Assembly: GCA_002401215.1 (NCBI GenBank)
Contig: NVSL01000102.1
Location: forward strand, 2,078 to 7,720
Source: Flavobacteriaceae bacterium
Lineage (GTDB): Bacteria; Bacteroidota; Bacteroidia; Flavobacteriales; Flavobacteriaceae
Reading direction: 5' to 3'
Length of the DNA: 5,643 nucleotides
This document shows positions 1 to 5,643 of this stretch, piece by piece. Every line of letters begins with the position of its first letter. Positions within the stretch are counted from its first letter, which is position 1. The notes beneath the pieces were generated by a model. The model was not told the origin of the DNA, did no database searches, and saw only the letters and a program-made list of their open reading frames with translations. The position numbers and the translations under genes are program-made.

Positions 1-636
1 ATATTGCTCTCCTTTATAAGTTGTGTTTTTAACATCCTCTCTTTTTAGCTTAATATCTTGATTCCAAAAACCATTGTACTGCGGAGTTTCTTTGAACCTC
101 CAGTTGCCACCTAACCCAACTTGATGACTAAAATATAGCTTATACACAACGTAAATTCCTTCACCAACATAAGGATTTGTATTCGAAATTTCAGTTACAA
201 TATGTACGTTTTCACTCGCAATATATGCAGGGTCATTGGGGTCTTTCGGAATCTCAGATGCTTTTACAACCTCAACTCTAACCGTATTTGAAGTGATGGT
301 TTTACCTCTATATTCAATCGTTGCTGTTGGAATATTAAAAACCCCAGTTCGCTTAGGTTTGATGATATAAATATAGGCTTGCGAATATGAAAATTTGCCA
401 TTTACCCGTGACTGACTGATCGATGAACTCGGTCCTGCAATGATATCAAAGTTTTTAAAAGCAGGTGGCGAAAAATCATCTGCGCCTTGTCTGTTGACTT
501 TAAATTCTATTTTTAAACGTTGATTTACACCCAATTTACTTTTACTCACAGATGCAATCAACTCAATATTTTGAGCTGATATGACTGCTGTCACGAGCAG
601 AGTAAAAAATAATATGTAAATCTTTTTTATAGTCAT
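1..636 (-). CDS. batD: BatD family protein, 3' end beyond window
   Basis: An open frame runs from ATG at 634-636 to the window edge without a stop, giving 212 N-terminal residues; BatD proteins are usually over 500 residues, so well over half is missing. Residues 1-22 (MTIKKIYILFF... ending VISAQ) form a classical signal peptide with probable cleavage just before or near the Gln. The mature part begins NIELIASVSKSKLGVNQRL, a typical BatD opening, followed by beta-rich Ig-like sequence including 'PPAFKNFDIIAGPSSS' (about residues 56-71), a hallmark of the family, and a second repeat-like unit from about residue 140 (VHIVTEISNTNPYVGEGIYV). BatD is expected to be exported and anchored by a C-terminal membrane helix, with its Ig-like domains in the periplasm, where it may scaffold BatA/BatB. 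It follows batC by 156 bp, the largest gap here, which holds repeat sequence. The product family is clear from motifs and position; the precise function is not established. Confidence 0.93.
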   Translation of the reverse strand, partial: MTIKKIYILFFTLLVTAVISAQNIELIASVSKSKLGVNQRLKIEFKVNRQGADDFSPPAFKNFDIIAGPSSSISQSRVNGKFSYSQAYIYIIKPKRTGVFNIPTATIEYRGKTITSNTVRVEVVKASEIPKDPNDPAYIASENVHIVTEISNTNPYVGEGIYVVYKLYFSHQVGLGGNWRFKETPQYNGFWNQDIKLKREDVKNTTYKGEQY

Positions 637-792
637 GCTTTATTAGTTCGTCACTTCGAGTGTTTCGAAGTAGTGCTAACGAATTCGAAATGTATCGAGA
701 AGTCTTCTTTAAATAGCCTCGATACTATTTTTTCCTTTGTCAAAAACCTCTCGATAAAAATCGTAACGACCTGACGTTAGCCGTTTATCAAA
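637..792. other. batC-batD intergenic gap with repeat remnants
   Basis: This 156-bp non-coding gap interrupts an otherwise compact operon. It contains the repeat annotated at 649-704 and further fragments of the same vocabulary: CTCGATA at 718-724 and 749-755, and CCTGACG at 770-776, which may be a decayed second copy. I found no match to the Bacteroidota promoter pattern (TTTG about 19 nt before TAnnTTTG) and no hairpin with a T-tract. The gap therefore looks like repeat debris inside a transcript rather than a promoter, though mRNA processing or a hidden promoter cannot be excluded. Confidence 0.6.
649..704 (-). repeat. Dispersed intergenic repeat, copy A
   Basis: Read on the minus strand the element opens with TTCTCGATACA (701-691) and closes with CACTCGAAGTGACG (662-649). 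The same two ends occur in copy B at 4705-4752, in opposite orientation, with one mismatch in the 14-nt closing motif (CACTCGAACTGACG). Between the ends the two copies differ. Copy A carries its own hairpin, ACTTCGA (653-659) and TCGAAGT (665-671) around a 5-nt loop, plus the palindrome CGAATTCG (680-687). The hairpin lies 17-35 nt upstream of the batD start codon and could fold in the mRNA. Similar elements are, from memory, frequent between genes of marine Flavobacteriaceae; that is recall, not a search. Confidence 0.7.
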
Positions 793-1587
793 TTACCAGT
801 CTTTTTCTTGTTTTACTTTTTTACCTTTTTCTTTTTTGGCATTCATTTTTTTCTGAGTCTTTTGCTCTTCATTAGCCATAGCATCTAACAATTGCTGCAT
901 TTGCTGAGGCGATAATTTTCCAGGTTGTGGCTTCTTTTGCTGATCCTTTTTATCATCCTTCGGATCTTTTTTATCCTTGTTTTGATCGTCTTTATTTTTG
1001 TCATCTTTCTTATCGTCATTATCCTTCTTGTCCTGATCTTGCTTGTCTTTATCTTTCTGCTTGTCGTCCTTTTTATCTTTATCCTTATCCTTGTTTTTTT
1101 GATCTTCTAAAAGCATCTGAGCCAAGGCCAAATTGTAACGCGTTTCATCATCCTTAGGATTTGCTCTCAAAGAATTTTTATAGGCATTTACCGAATTTTG
1201 ATAATCCTTTTCTTTAAAATAATCATTCCCAATATTATGCATTGCTTGCGATTTTAAGAGTTTGTCTTTGGTCTCTTTTGCCAATAATTGATATTGAGCA
1301 ATCGCCTCTTTATTCCTATTTTGCTGTGATAAGGCGTTCCCTAAATTGTATTTCGCCGTTTCATAAGCAGGATTGTTTTCAATCGCTTTTTTATAAGCAA
1401 CCTCAGCATCAGCATATTTTTTTTGTTGATAAAGTACATTTCCTTCACGTACAAATTTCCGTGCTAATTTTGCGTTGACCTCTTTCTTTACTTCAACTTT
1501 CGGAGCTGCGCTTTTGGGTGCCTCTTTTTGTTCTTGAGCAAAAACACTCAAGGAGAAAAAGCACAATATGATGATTAGGTATTTCAT
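793..1587 (-). CDS. batC: BatC, exported TPR protein with charged tail
   Basis: A 264-residue protein. Residues 1-18 (MKYLIIILCFFSLSVFAQ) are a signal peptide with no lipobox, so a soluble periplasmic protein is expected. Residues about 40-73, 74-107 and 112-145 form three tetratricopeptide repeats (for example GNVLYQQKKYADAEVAYKKA), with a partial fourth from about 146. Residues about 162-220 are almost only Lys, Asp, Gln and Asn, and are followed by a Pro-containing hinge and a helix (SPQQMQQLLDAMANEEQ) near residues 226-241, a C-terminal arrangement common in BatC/TPR proteins of Bat operons. TPRs suggest a protein-protein scaffold for the BatA/BatB/BatD assembly; no enzymatic motif is present. 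Its ATG overlaps the batB stop (ATGA, 1584-1587), implying translational coupling. The strongly hydrophobic frames antisense to the charged tail are artefacts of the Lys/Asp codons. Confidence 0.93.
   Translation of the reverse strand: MKYLIIILCFFSLSVFAQEQKEAPKSAAPKVEVKKEVNAKLARKFVREGNVLYQQKKYADAEVAYKKAIENNPAYETAKYNLGNALSQQNRNKEAIAQYQLLAKETKDKLLKSQAMHNIGNDYFKEKDYQNSVNAYKNSLRANPKDDETRYNLALAQMLLEDQKNKDKDKDKKDDKQKDKDKQDQDKKDNDDKKDDKNKDDQNKDKKDPKDDKKDQQKKPQPGKLSPQQMQQLLDAMANEEQKTQKKMNAKKEKGKKVKQEKDW
928..1104 (-). repeat. Low-complexity Lys/Asp-rich coding tract in batC
   Basis: About 59 codons (BatC residues 162-220) are built from degenerate KDK, KDD, DKDK and DQDKK units, seen on the plus strand as runs of ctt, atc and ttt triplets. 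The predicted segment is disordered and highly charged, with mixed positive and negative residues. Such tracts commonly vary in length between related strains through replication slippage. The repeat is imprecise at DNA level, so the unit cannot be defined exactly. Confidence 0.85.
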
Positions 1588-2621
1588 TTTTTGTTAAACA
1601 GATTTAATTTCTGAATCCATTTTGTTTTCTTTTCTAACATAAATGCATCGAGTACAATAAACAATAAAGCAAACCCAACAAACCATTGAAACTGATCTTT
1701 ATAGTCCGAAAATTGTTTTGTTTCAAATTCTGTTTTTTCTGCTTTTGCTAAAATTCCTTCTATATAATCCACCGTTTTTTGAGTGCGATTTCCTAAAATA
1801 TATTTTCCATTTCCTTTATCTGCAATCTCTTTTAGGGTCTCTTCATTCATCTTGGTCAACACCACTTCGCCCTTGTTATCTTTTTTATATCCTTGAATAA
1901 CTCCGTTTAATTTCAACGGAATCGGAGCGCCTTTATCTGGATTTCCAACCCCTACGGTGTAGGTTTTAATTCCGTTTTTAGTAGTCATTGCAATCGCGCT
2001 TGAAGCATCCTCTTGATGATCTTCTCCATCAGAAATAATGATTAAAAATCGATTGGTTTGTTCGTCATTATCATAATAAGTATTTGCTAAAATGATCGCT
2101 TCATTTATTGCTGTCCCTTGACTAGAAACCATATCAGGATTTGCAGATTGCAAAAACATTTTTGCCGCTCCATGGTCTGTCGTTATTGGTAAAAGTGAAT
2201 ACGCATTACCCGCATAAATAATAATTCCGATTCTATCACTTCCTAATTTATCAATAATTTTAGATATGATTTGTTTTGATTTTTCTAACCTATTCGGAGC
2301 AATATCCTCAGCCAACATACTTTTAGAAACATCCAAGGCAAAAACAATATCTACTCCTTGTCTTTTTACAGTTTGTAACTTCGTTCCCATTTTTGGGTTG
2401 GTCAATGAAACGATTAAAAAAGTCAACCCCAACAAAAATAATATCATCTTTAAATAAGATTTAAACAATGATTTTTCTGGAGTTAATCTTTTTAATAACA
2501 CCTCATTTGTAAAACGCTTTTGAGTTCGTTTTTTCCAAAAAGACACCAAAAGAAACACCGCAAATAAAATTGGTATTGCAATGAGGTAAATGAAATATGT
2601 CGGTTCTTCTATTTGGTACAT
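1584..2621 (-). CDS. batB: BatB, membrane-anchored VWA protein
   Basis: A 345-residue protein with hydrophobic helices at about residues 9-27 and 56-74, a von Willebrand factor A domain from about 89 to 280, and a final helix at about 311-328 followed by a basic tail. All MIDAS elements for divalent-metal binding are visible: D97-V-S99-K-S101, T170 in SQGTAI, and D198 in IIISDGED. The topology (two N-terminal and one C-terminal helix) and length match BatA/BatB proteins; which face of the membrane holds the VWA domain is not shown by sequence. Its place after batA and just before the TPR gene supports BatB rather than BatA. The ATG at 2619-2621 is preceded by an A-rich stretch with AAAAAAAGA directly upstream, normal for this phylum. 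It lies 84 bp after batA and overlaps batC by 4 bp. BatB probably pairs with BatA as a client or effector of the MoxR ATPase; this is family-level inference. Confidence 0.94.
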   Translation of the reverse strand: MYQIEEPTYFIYLIAIPILFAVFLLVSFWKKRTQKRFTNEVLLKRLTPEKSLFKSYLKMILFLLGLTFLIVSLTNPKMGTKLQTVKRQGVDIVFALDVSKSMLAEDIAPNRLEKSKQIISKIIDKLGSDRIGIIIYAGNAYSLLPITTDHGAAKMFLQSANPDMVSSQGTAINEAIILANTYYDNDEQTNRFLIIISDGEDHQEDASSAIAMTTKNGIKTYTVGVGNPDKGAPIPLKLNGVIQGYKKDNKGEVVLTKMNEETLKEIADKGNGKYILGNRTQKTVDYIEGILAKAEKTEFETKQFSDYKDQFQWFVGFALLFIVLDAFMLEKKTKWIQKLNLFNKK

Positions 2622-2630
2622 TCTTTTTTT

Positions 2631-2684
2631 ATTAAAAGATTAAATGATTCAAAATTTAAATTCGTGCTCGTTTAATCTTTTAAT
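2631..2684. repeat. 14-bp perfect inverted repeat in batA-batB gap
   Basis: ATTAAAAGATTAAA (2631-2644) is exactly the reverse complement of TTTAATCTTTTAAT (2671-2684), separated by 26 nt. It fills most of the 84-bp gap (2622-2705) and ends about 10 nt upstream of the batB ATG. The stem is almost pure A/T with one G-C pair per arm, so a transcript hairpin would be weak. There is no following T-tract in the direction of transcription (an A-run follows), so I do not call it an intrinsic terminator. It may affect batB translation or mRNA stability, or be degenerate AT-rich repeat sequence. Confidence 0.7.
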
Positions 2685-2705
2685 TCTTAAATTTTTAATC
2701 TCTTT

Positions 2706-3701
2706 TTATATAAAACTTCTAAAAACCGTAAACTTCAACGTCATTTCTAATAACAAAAATAATCCTGCTAAAATGACAAGTGATCGATATTTTTCGTCGT
2801 AATTATAATATTTATATTCTTCTATTTCTGTTTTTTCTAATTTGTTAATCTCGTTATAAATCGCTCTTAACTTGGTGTTATCTGTCGCTCTAAAATATTT
2901 TCCTCCCGTTTCGTCGGCAATATATTTTAATAATTCTTCATCAATTTCAACCTTCACTTTTTCATAATGCAACTTTCCGTTGAGCATAGAAACCGGAGAA
3001 AATGCTGTTCCTTTTGTTCCTATTCCGATGGTATAAGTTTTAATTTCTAACTCTTTTGCCAACTCCGTTGCTGTCTTAGGATCTACAAATCCAGAGTTGT
3101 TAACACCATCCGTCAACAGAATAATTACCTTCGATTTTGCCTTAGAATCTTTGAGTCTATTGACCGCAGATCCCAATCCCATTCCGATTGCTGTACCGCC
3201 ATCCAATTGCCCCCATTGAATTTTATTAATGGTATTTTTTACAATTCGCTTGTCACTTGTAATCGGAGTCTGCGTAAAACTTTCGCCAGCGTACACTACT
3301 ATTCCGATACGATCATTTGGGCGTTGATTCACAAAATTAATGGCGACTTCTTTCAACGCTTCTAACCGATTTGGCTTTAAATCTTTTGCTAACATACTTG
3401 CCGAAACATCGATTGCCATTACAATATCTATCCCTTTATTAGTACTTGCTTTTGTGCTTACCGATGTAATTCTCGGTCTTGCCAACGCAACAATCAGCGC
3501 CGAAATTGCCAACAATCGCAACACATATAGCAACGGTTTTATTTTTGATAAAATCGATGGCTTGCCAAAAGCTGCCGTATTTGATAAGGTTAATGAAGCC
3601 GCATTTTTATTGCGTGTAAAGAAATACCACAATGCCAAAATTGGGATGAGTATCAAAAACCACAAAAATTGTGGATGCGTATATTCTATATTACTCCACA
3701 T
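2706..3701 (-). CDS. batA: BatA, membrane-anchored VWA protein
   Basis: A 331-residue protein. Helices at about residues 11-28 and 57-75 precede a VWA domain (about 91-290), and a last helix lies at about 307-328. The N-terminal segment (YTHPQFLWFLILIPIL) and the following basic stretch are typical of BatA. The MIDAS is complete: D98-V-S100-A-S102, T170 in DGGTAIG, and D198 in ILLTDGVNNSG. The conserved segments PNDRIGIVVYAGE (128-140) and IKTYTIGIGT (220-229) are also present. The ATG at 3699-3701 lies inside the end of the upstream gene (11-bp overlap), so the two are probably translationally coupled. BatA likely acts with BatB as a metal-dependent adhesion-type platform in the inner membrane, with the MoxR ATPase as partner; the substrate is unknown. 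Confidence 0.95.
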   Translation of the reverse strand: MWSNIEYTHPQFLWFLILIPILALWYFFTRNKNAASLTLSNTAAFGKPSILSKIKPLLYVLRLLAISALIVALARPRITSVSTKASTNKGIDIVMAIDVSASMLAKDLKPNRLEALKEVAINFVNQRPNDRIGIVVYAGESFTQTPITSDKRIVKNTINKIQWGQLDGGTAIGMGLGSAVNRLKDSKAKSKVIILLTDGVNNSGFVDPKTATELAKELEIKTYTIGIGTKGTAFSPVSMLNGKLHYEKVKVEIDEELLKYIADETGGKYFRATDNTKLRAIYNEINKLEKTEIEEYKYYNYDEKYRSLVILAGLFLLLEMTLKFTVFRSFI

Positions 3702-4689
3702 TATCTTCTTCTTTTTCTACAGGTTTTGGCTTTAAATTATTGATGATATTTTCGGTGTCATTTCGATGACCTTCAATCTCAATTGCCACAGGTTTCGATT
3801 TTGCAAATTTTACTAAATCTGCTTCCTTTAATAAATTTTGTAAATTTTTGATGGTCTCTTTTGGTAAATTTAAAGTGCTAATTTTATTAAAATCGGTGAT
3901 GGTTTCTATCAACTCATCCGTAGTAGATTCTAACGCAGGAATGTGCAATTCACGCTCAATATAAGCTCTCACAATTCCCGTCAACTCGCTGTAATACAAT
4001 TTTACTTTATCTTGTTGATACAGCTGTTTTGCATCTAACTGATTTAAGCGTTGCATCGCCAATTCATAAGGTGGGATACGCTCTTCAATCGGGATTATTT
4101 CTTTTTTCTTACGGAATACAAAGTATAAAACGATGGCAATAATCAATGCTAAAACCCCTAAAGCAATCCACACATAATTTTTATAATCATCAAAAATAAT
4201 GGGTTGCTTTTTTACTGATTTTAATGGAAAAAGTTTTTGTTTTAGGGTATCAACTTTTACCGTTGCAACATTTATTAACAATGAATCGATGCTGTATTTT
4301 TTTTGATTGATAAAAACTTGCTGCTTCGGAATTAGATAACTGCCGCTATCAAAACTCGTCAAAATATAATTCTTGATATACTTCGTTTCAGTAGTATCAA
4401 TTTTTAATTCTTCAACTACCTCAACCTTTTTTAAAGAGTCTAAAACTAATTTTGGGAAACGAACATTCTCTGCTTTATCAACAATAATTTGATATTGAAT
4501 CTGTTCTCCAATTCTGATGTTGGTTGTATCAACCTGCATTTGAACTGAGTTGCTATCGGATGGGTTTTGAGCGAAAGTAGTTGCTAATGAAAACAAAAAA
4601 ATTCCGACACCAACTATCAGATTAATACCTACAAGGTTTTTGAAACCTTGCAGGAGAGAAAAAATTATATATTGCTTATTTTCTTTCAA
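3691..4689 (-). CDS. Bat-operon DUF4381/BatD-like exported TM protein, TTG start
   Basis: With the TTG at 4687-4689 as start the protein has 332 residues; an in-frame TTG at 4717-4719 would add 10, but lies inside a repeat. No ATG occurs between the upstream in-frame stop (TGA, 4738-4740) and the mature region. Numbered from the 4689 start, residues 1-40 are a signal peptide (KENKQYIIFSLL... ending LATTFAQ) interrupted by the repeat-derived QGFKNLVG. About 41-165 form a beta-rich extracytoplasmic domain (QVDTTNIRIGEQIQYQI) resembling one BatD Ig-like unit, about 172-193 a transmembrane helix followed by RKKKE, and the rest a cytoplasmic helical domain containing YYSELTGIVRAYIERELHIPALESTTDEL in outline (about 232-260). 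Proteins of this design sit between the DUF58 and batA genes in many Bacteroidota Bat operons. Function is unknown; it may link periplasmic BatD-like contacts to the cytosolic DUF58/MoxR side. Product class fairly sure, start uncertain. Confidence 0.8.
   Translation of the reverse strand: MKENKQYIIFSLLQGFKNLVGINLIVGVGIFLFSLATTFAQNPSDSNSVQMQVDTTNIRIGEQIQYQIIVDKAENVRFPKLVLDSLKKVEVVEELKIDTTETKYIKNYILTSFDSGSYLIPKQQVFINQKKYSIDSLLINVATVKVDTLKQKLFPLKSVKKQPIIFDDYKNYVWIALGVLALIIAIVLYFVFRKKKEIIPIEERIPPYELAMQRLNQLDAKQLYQQDKVKLYYSELTGIVRAYIERELHIPALESTTDELIETITDFNKISTLNLPKETIKNLQNLLKEADLVKFAKSKPVAIEIEGHRNDTENIINNLKPKPVEKEEDNVE
4628..4654. repeat. 27-bp palindrome inside signal-peptide coding region
   Basis: CCTACAAGGTTT (4628-4639) pairs with AAACCTTGCAGG (4643-4654) around a 3-nt loop: 11 of 12 positions match and the twelfth is A against G. 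The element is 27 bp long, a multiple of three, and reads in frame on the minus strand as approximately LQGFKNLVG, placing Gln, Lys and Asn in the middle of a signal peptide. From memory, palindromes with this CAAGGTTT/AAACCTTG core are abundant in Flavobacteriia genomes as REP-like elements, mostly between genes; that needs a genome count. A strong 12-bp hairpin close to the start codon could lower translation. Confidence 0.8.
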
Positions 4690-4704
4690 CTTTTTTTTAT
4701 TTAT

Positions 4705-4752
4705 GAGTTCTCGATACAAAATTCTGAAAACAGAATTTCACTCGAACTGACG
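4705..4752 (+). repeat. Dispersed intergenic repeat, copy B
   Basis: The plus strand reads TTCTCGATACA (4708-4718), then an 8-bp stem AAATTCTG (4719-4726) with CAGAATTT (4731-4738) around AAAA, then CACTCGAACTGACG (4739-4752). The terminal motifs match copy A (649-704) but in opposite orientation. Copy B fills most of the gap between the DUF58 gene and the DUF4381-like gene and contains one of that gene's possible TTG starts (4717-4719). The stem is not followed by a T-tract on the minus strand, so it does not look like an intrinsic terminator. Confidence 0.72.
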
Positions 4753-4782
4753 TTGTTGATATATACGTTCTTTCTCTTCAAA

Positions 4783-5643
4783 CTATTTTCCTTTTCTTTT
4801 AAAATATCCCAATAATTGTTTCACATAACTTTGATCAACTCGGGTACTAATGGTTCCTGCTCCTGATCTGCTAAATGATTTTTCGTAATAATCTACACTC
4901 TTTAAATAATGTGCAGCATATTGATTTCTCACTTTTTTAGACATGGTGTTTACCAAAACAGTTCTTCCTGTTTCTGCATCAGTAATTGGCAACATTCCTA
5001 AATTCGGAATCGTTTCGTCATGCTTATCATAAACTCTAATTCCTGTAACATCATGTTTATTACCTACAATTTTTAGAGTGTGATCATACCCTTCATCCAT
5101 AAAATCTGACAACACAAAAACAATCGCTCTTTTCTTCATCACGTTTGATAAATACTTTAGCGCATTTCCAATATCCGTCTTATTACTCTTTGGCTTGAAT
5201 TCAATCAACTCACGGATAATTCGCAATACATGACTCTTTCCTTTCTTTGGTGGAATAAACAATTCTATCTCATCCGAAAATAAAAGAAGTCCAACTTTAT
5301 CATTATTCTGCGTTGCCGAAAAAGCCAAAGTTGCTCCGATTTCGGTAATCGTATCTCTCTTAAATTGTTCCGTAGTTCCAAACATTTCAGAGCCAGAAAT
5401 ATCAACCAATAACATCATGGTCAACTCACGTTCTTCTTCAAAAACTTTGATATAAGGTTCGTTGTATCTCGCAGTCACATTCCAATCAATCGCTCTAACA
5501 TCATCGCCATATTGATATTGACGCACCTCAGAAAAAGTCATACCACGTCCCTTAAACGAACTGTGGTATTCGCCAGAAAATATGTGATTAGACAATCTTT
5601 TTGTCTTAATCTCTATTTTACGAACTTTTTTAAGTATTTCTTT
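4783..5643 (-). CDS. DUF58 domain protein, 5' end beyond window
   Basis: The frame is open from the window edge to TAG at 4783-4785, giving 286 visible residues. A TTG at 5593-5595 could be mistaken for a start, but the frame continues upstream as KEILKKVRKIEIKTKR, the usual opening of Bacteroidota DUF58 proteins, so that TTG encodes Leu and only a few residues are probably missing. The signature is clear: SGEYHSSFKGRGMTFSEVR, then GDDVRAIDWNVTAR (about residues 46-59) and EEEREL. A VWA-like core follows with D81-I-S83-G-S85, T156 (NKTDIG) and D180 (VLSDFMD), so the metal site appears intact. No transmembrane segment is seen, so it should be cytosolic or peripheral to the membrane. In Bat operons this gene normally follows a MoxR AAA+ ATPase, its likely partner. 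It ends about 93 bp before the next probable start. Confidence 0.95.
   Translation of the reverse strand, partial: KEILKKVRKIEIKTKRLSNHIFSGEYHSSFKGRGMTFSEVRQYQYGDDVRAIDWNVTARYNEPYIKVFEEERELTMMLLVDISGSEMFGTTEQFKRDTITEIGATLAFSATQNNDKVGLLLFSDEIELFIPPKKGKSHVLRIIRELIEFKPKSNKTDIGNALKYLSNVMKKRAIVFVLSDFMDEGYDHTLKIVGNKHDVTGIRVYDKHDETIPNLGMLPITDAETGRTVLVNTMSKKVRNQYAAHYLKSVDYYEKSFSRSGAGTISTRVDQSYVKQLLGYFKRKGK

Noticed and set aside
925..1157. Plus-strand open frames encoding very hydrophobic Leu/Ile/Phe-rich peptides
   Set aside because: They are the antisense of the Lys/Asp codons of batC; reverse complements of AAA and GAT/GAC give hydrophobic codons in these frames. No start-region support.
1242..2457. 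Short plus-strand open frames over batC and batB
   Set aside because: All are antisense to well-supported genes and show no domain, signal or spacing evidence of being translated.
3340..3735. 131-codon plus-strand open frame
   Set aside because: It lies antisense to batA and the end of the upstream gene, both of which have clear domain motifs; its translation shows no recognisable family.
4719..4738. 8-bp stem with 4-nt loop as an intrinsic terminator after the DUF58 gene
   Set aside because: It is AT-rich with no T-tract following on the minus strand, and it belongs to repeat copy B.
4720..4782. Bacteroidota-type promoter upstream of the DUF4381-like gene
   Set aside because: A TAGTTTG word overlaps the DUF58 stop codon, but it lacks the TAnnTTTG spacing and has no TTTG at the expected distance upstream.
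5593..5595. TTG as the start of the DUF58 gene
   Set aside because: The frame stays open to the window edge and the extra 16 residues match the usual DUF58 N-terminus, so this codon is an internal Leu.

Overview
The window is AT-rich. Every convincing gene lies on the minus strand, so transcription runs from high to low coordinates. Gene content, order and codon use point to a member of the Bacteroidota, most likely the Flavobacteriaceae. The supporting signs are signal peptides ending in A-Q, Lys/Ile/Asn-rich proteins, A-rich start regions without clear Shine-Dalgarno sites, and the style of the palindromic repeats. Genus cannot be fixed from the sequence alone.

The locus is a Bat (Bacteroides aerotolerance) operon. 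In transcription order it holds: a DUF58 protein with a VWA-like fold whose 5' end is cut by the window edge (4783-5643); a signal-peptide plus single-TM protein of the DUF4381/BatD-like type (3691 to about 4689); batA (2706-3701); batB (1584-2621); batC, a TPR protein (793-1587); and batD, cut at its 3' end (1-636). By the usual arrangement, a MoxR-type AAA+ ATPase should lie upstream of 5643 and more Bat genes (rest of batD, often batE) below position 1, but neither can be seen. Tight coupling (an 11-bp overlap into batA and a 4-bp ATGA overlap from batB to batC) supports one transcription unit.

Family knowledge suggests a membrane-associated complex. A MoxR ATPase works with the cytosolic DUF58 protein and the two membrane-anchored VWA proteins BatA and BatB (both with complete MIDAS residues). 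The TPR protein BatC and the Ig-like, periplasm-facing BatD and DUF4381-like proteins act as exported scaffolds. The exact biochemical role is unresolved; links to oxidative or envelope stress are reported for some species.

The unexpected signal lies in and beside the gaps. Two related repeat copies in opposite orientation occupy the batC-batD gap and the gap upstream of the DUF4381-like gene. A separate 27-bp near-perfect palindrome sits in frame inside that gene's signal peptide, and the gene has no ATG start upstream of its signal peptide. A 14-bp perfect inverted repeat fills much of the batA-batB gap. I see no RNA genes, CRISPR array, insertion-sequence transposase or convincing terminator. 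The core system is known rather than new; the repeat-driven remodelling of the signal peptide is the part most worth a second look.
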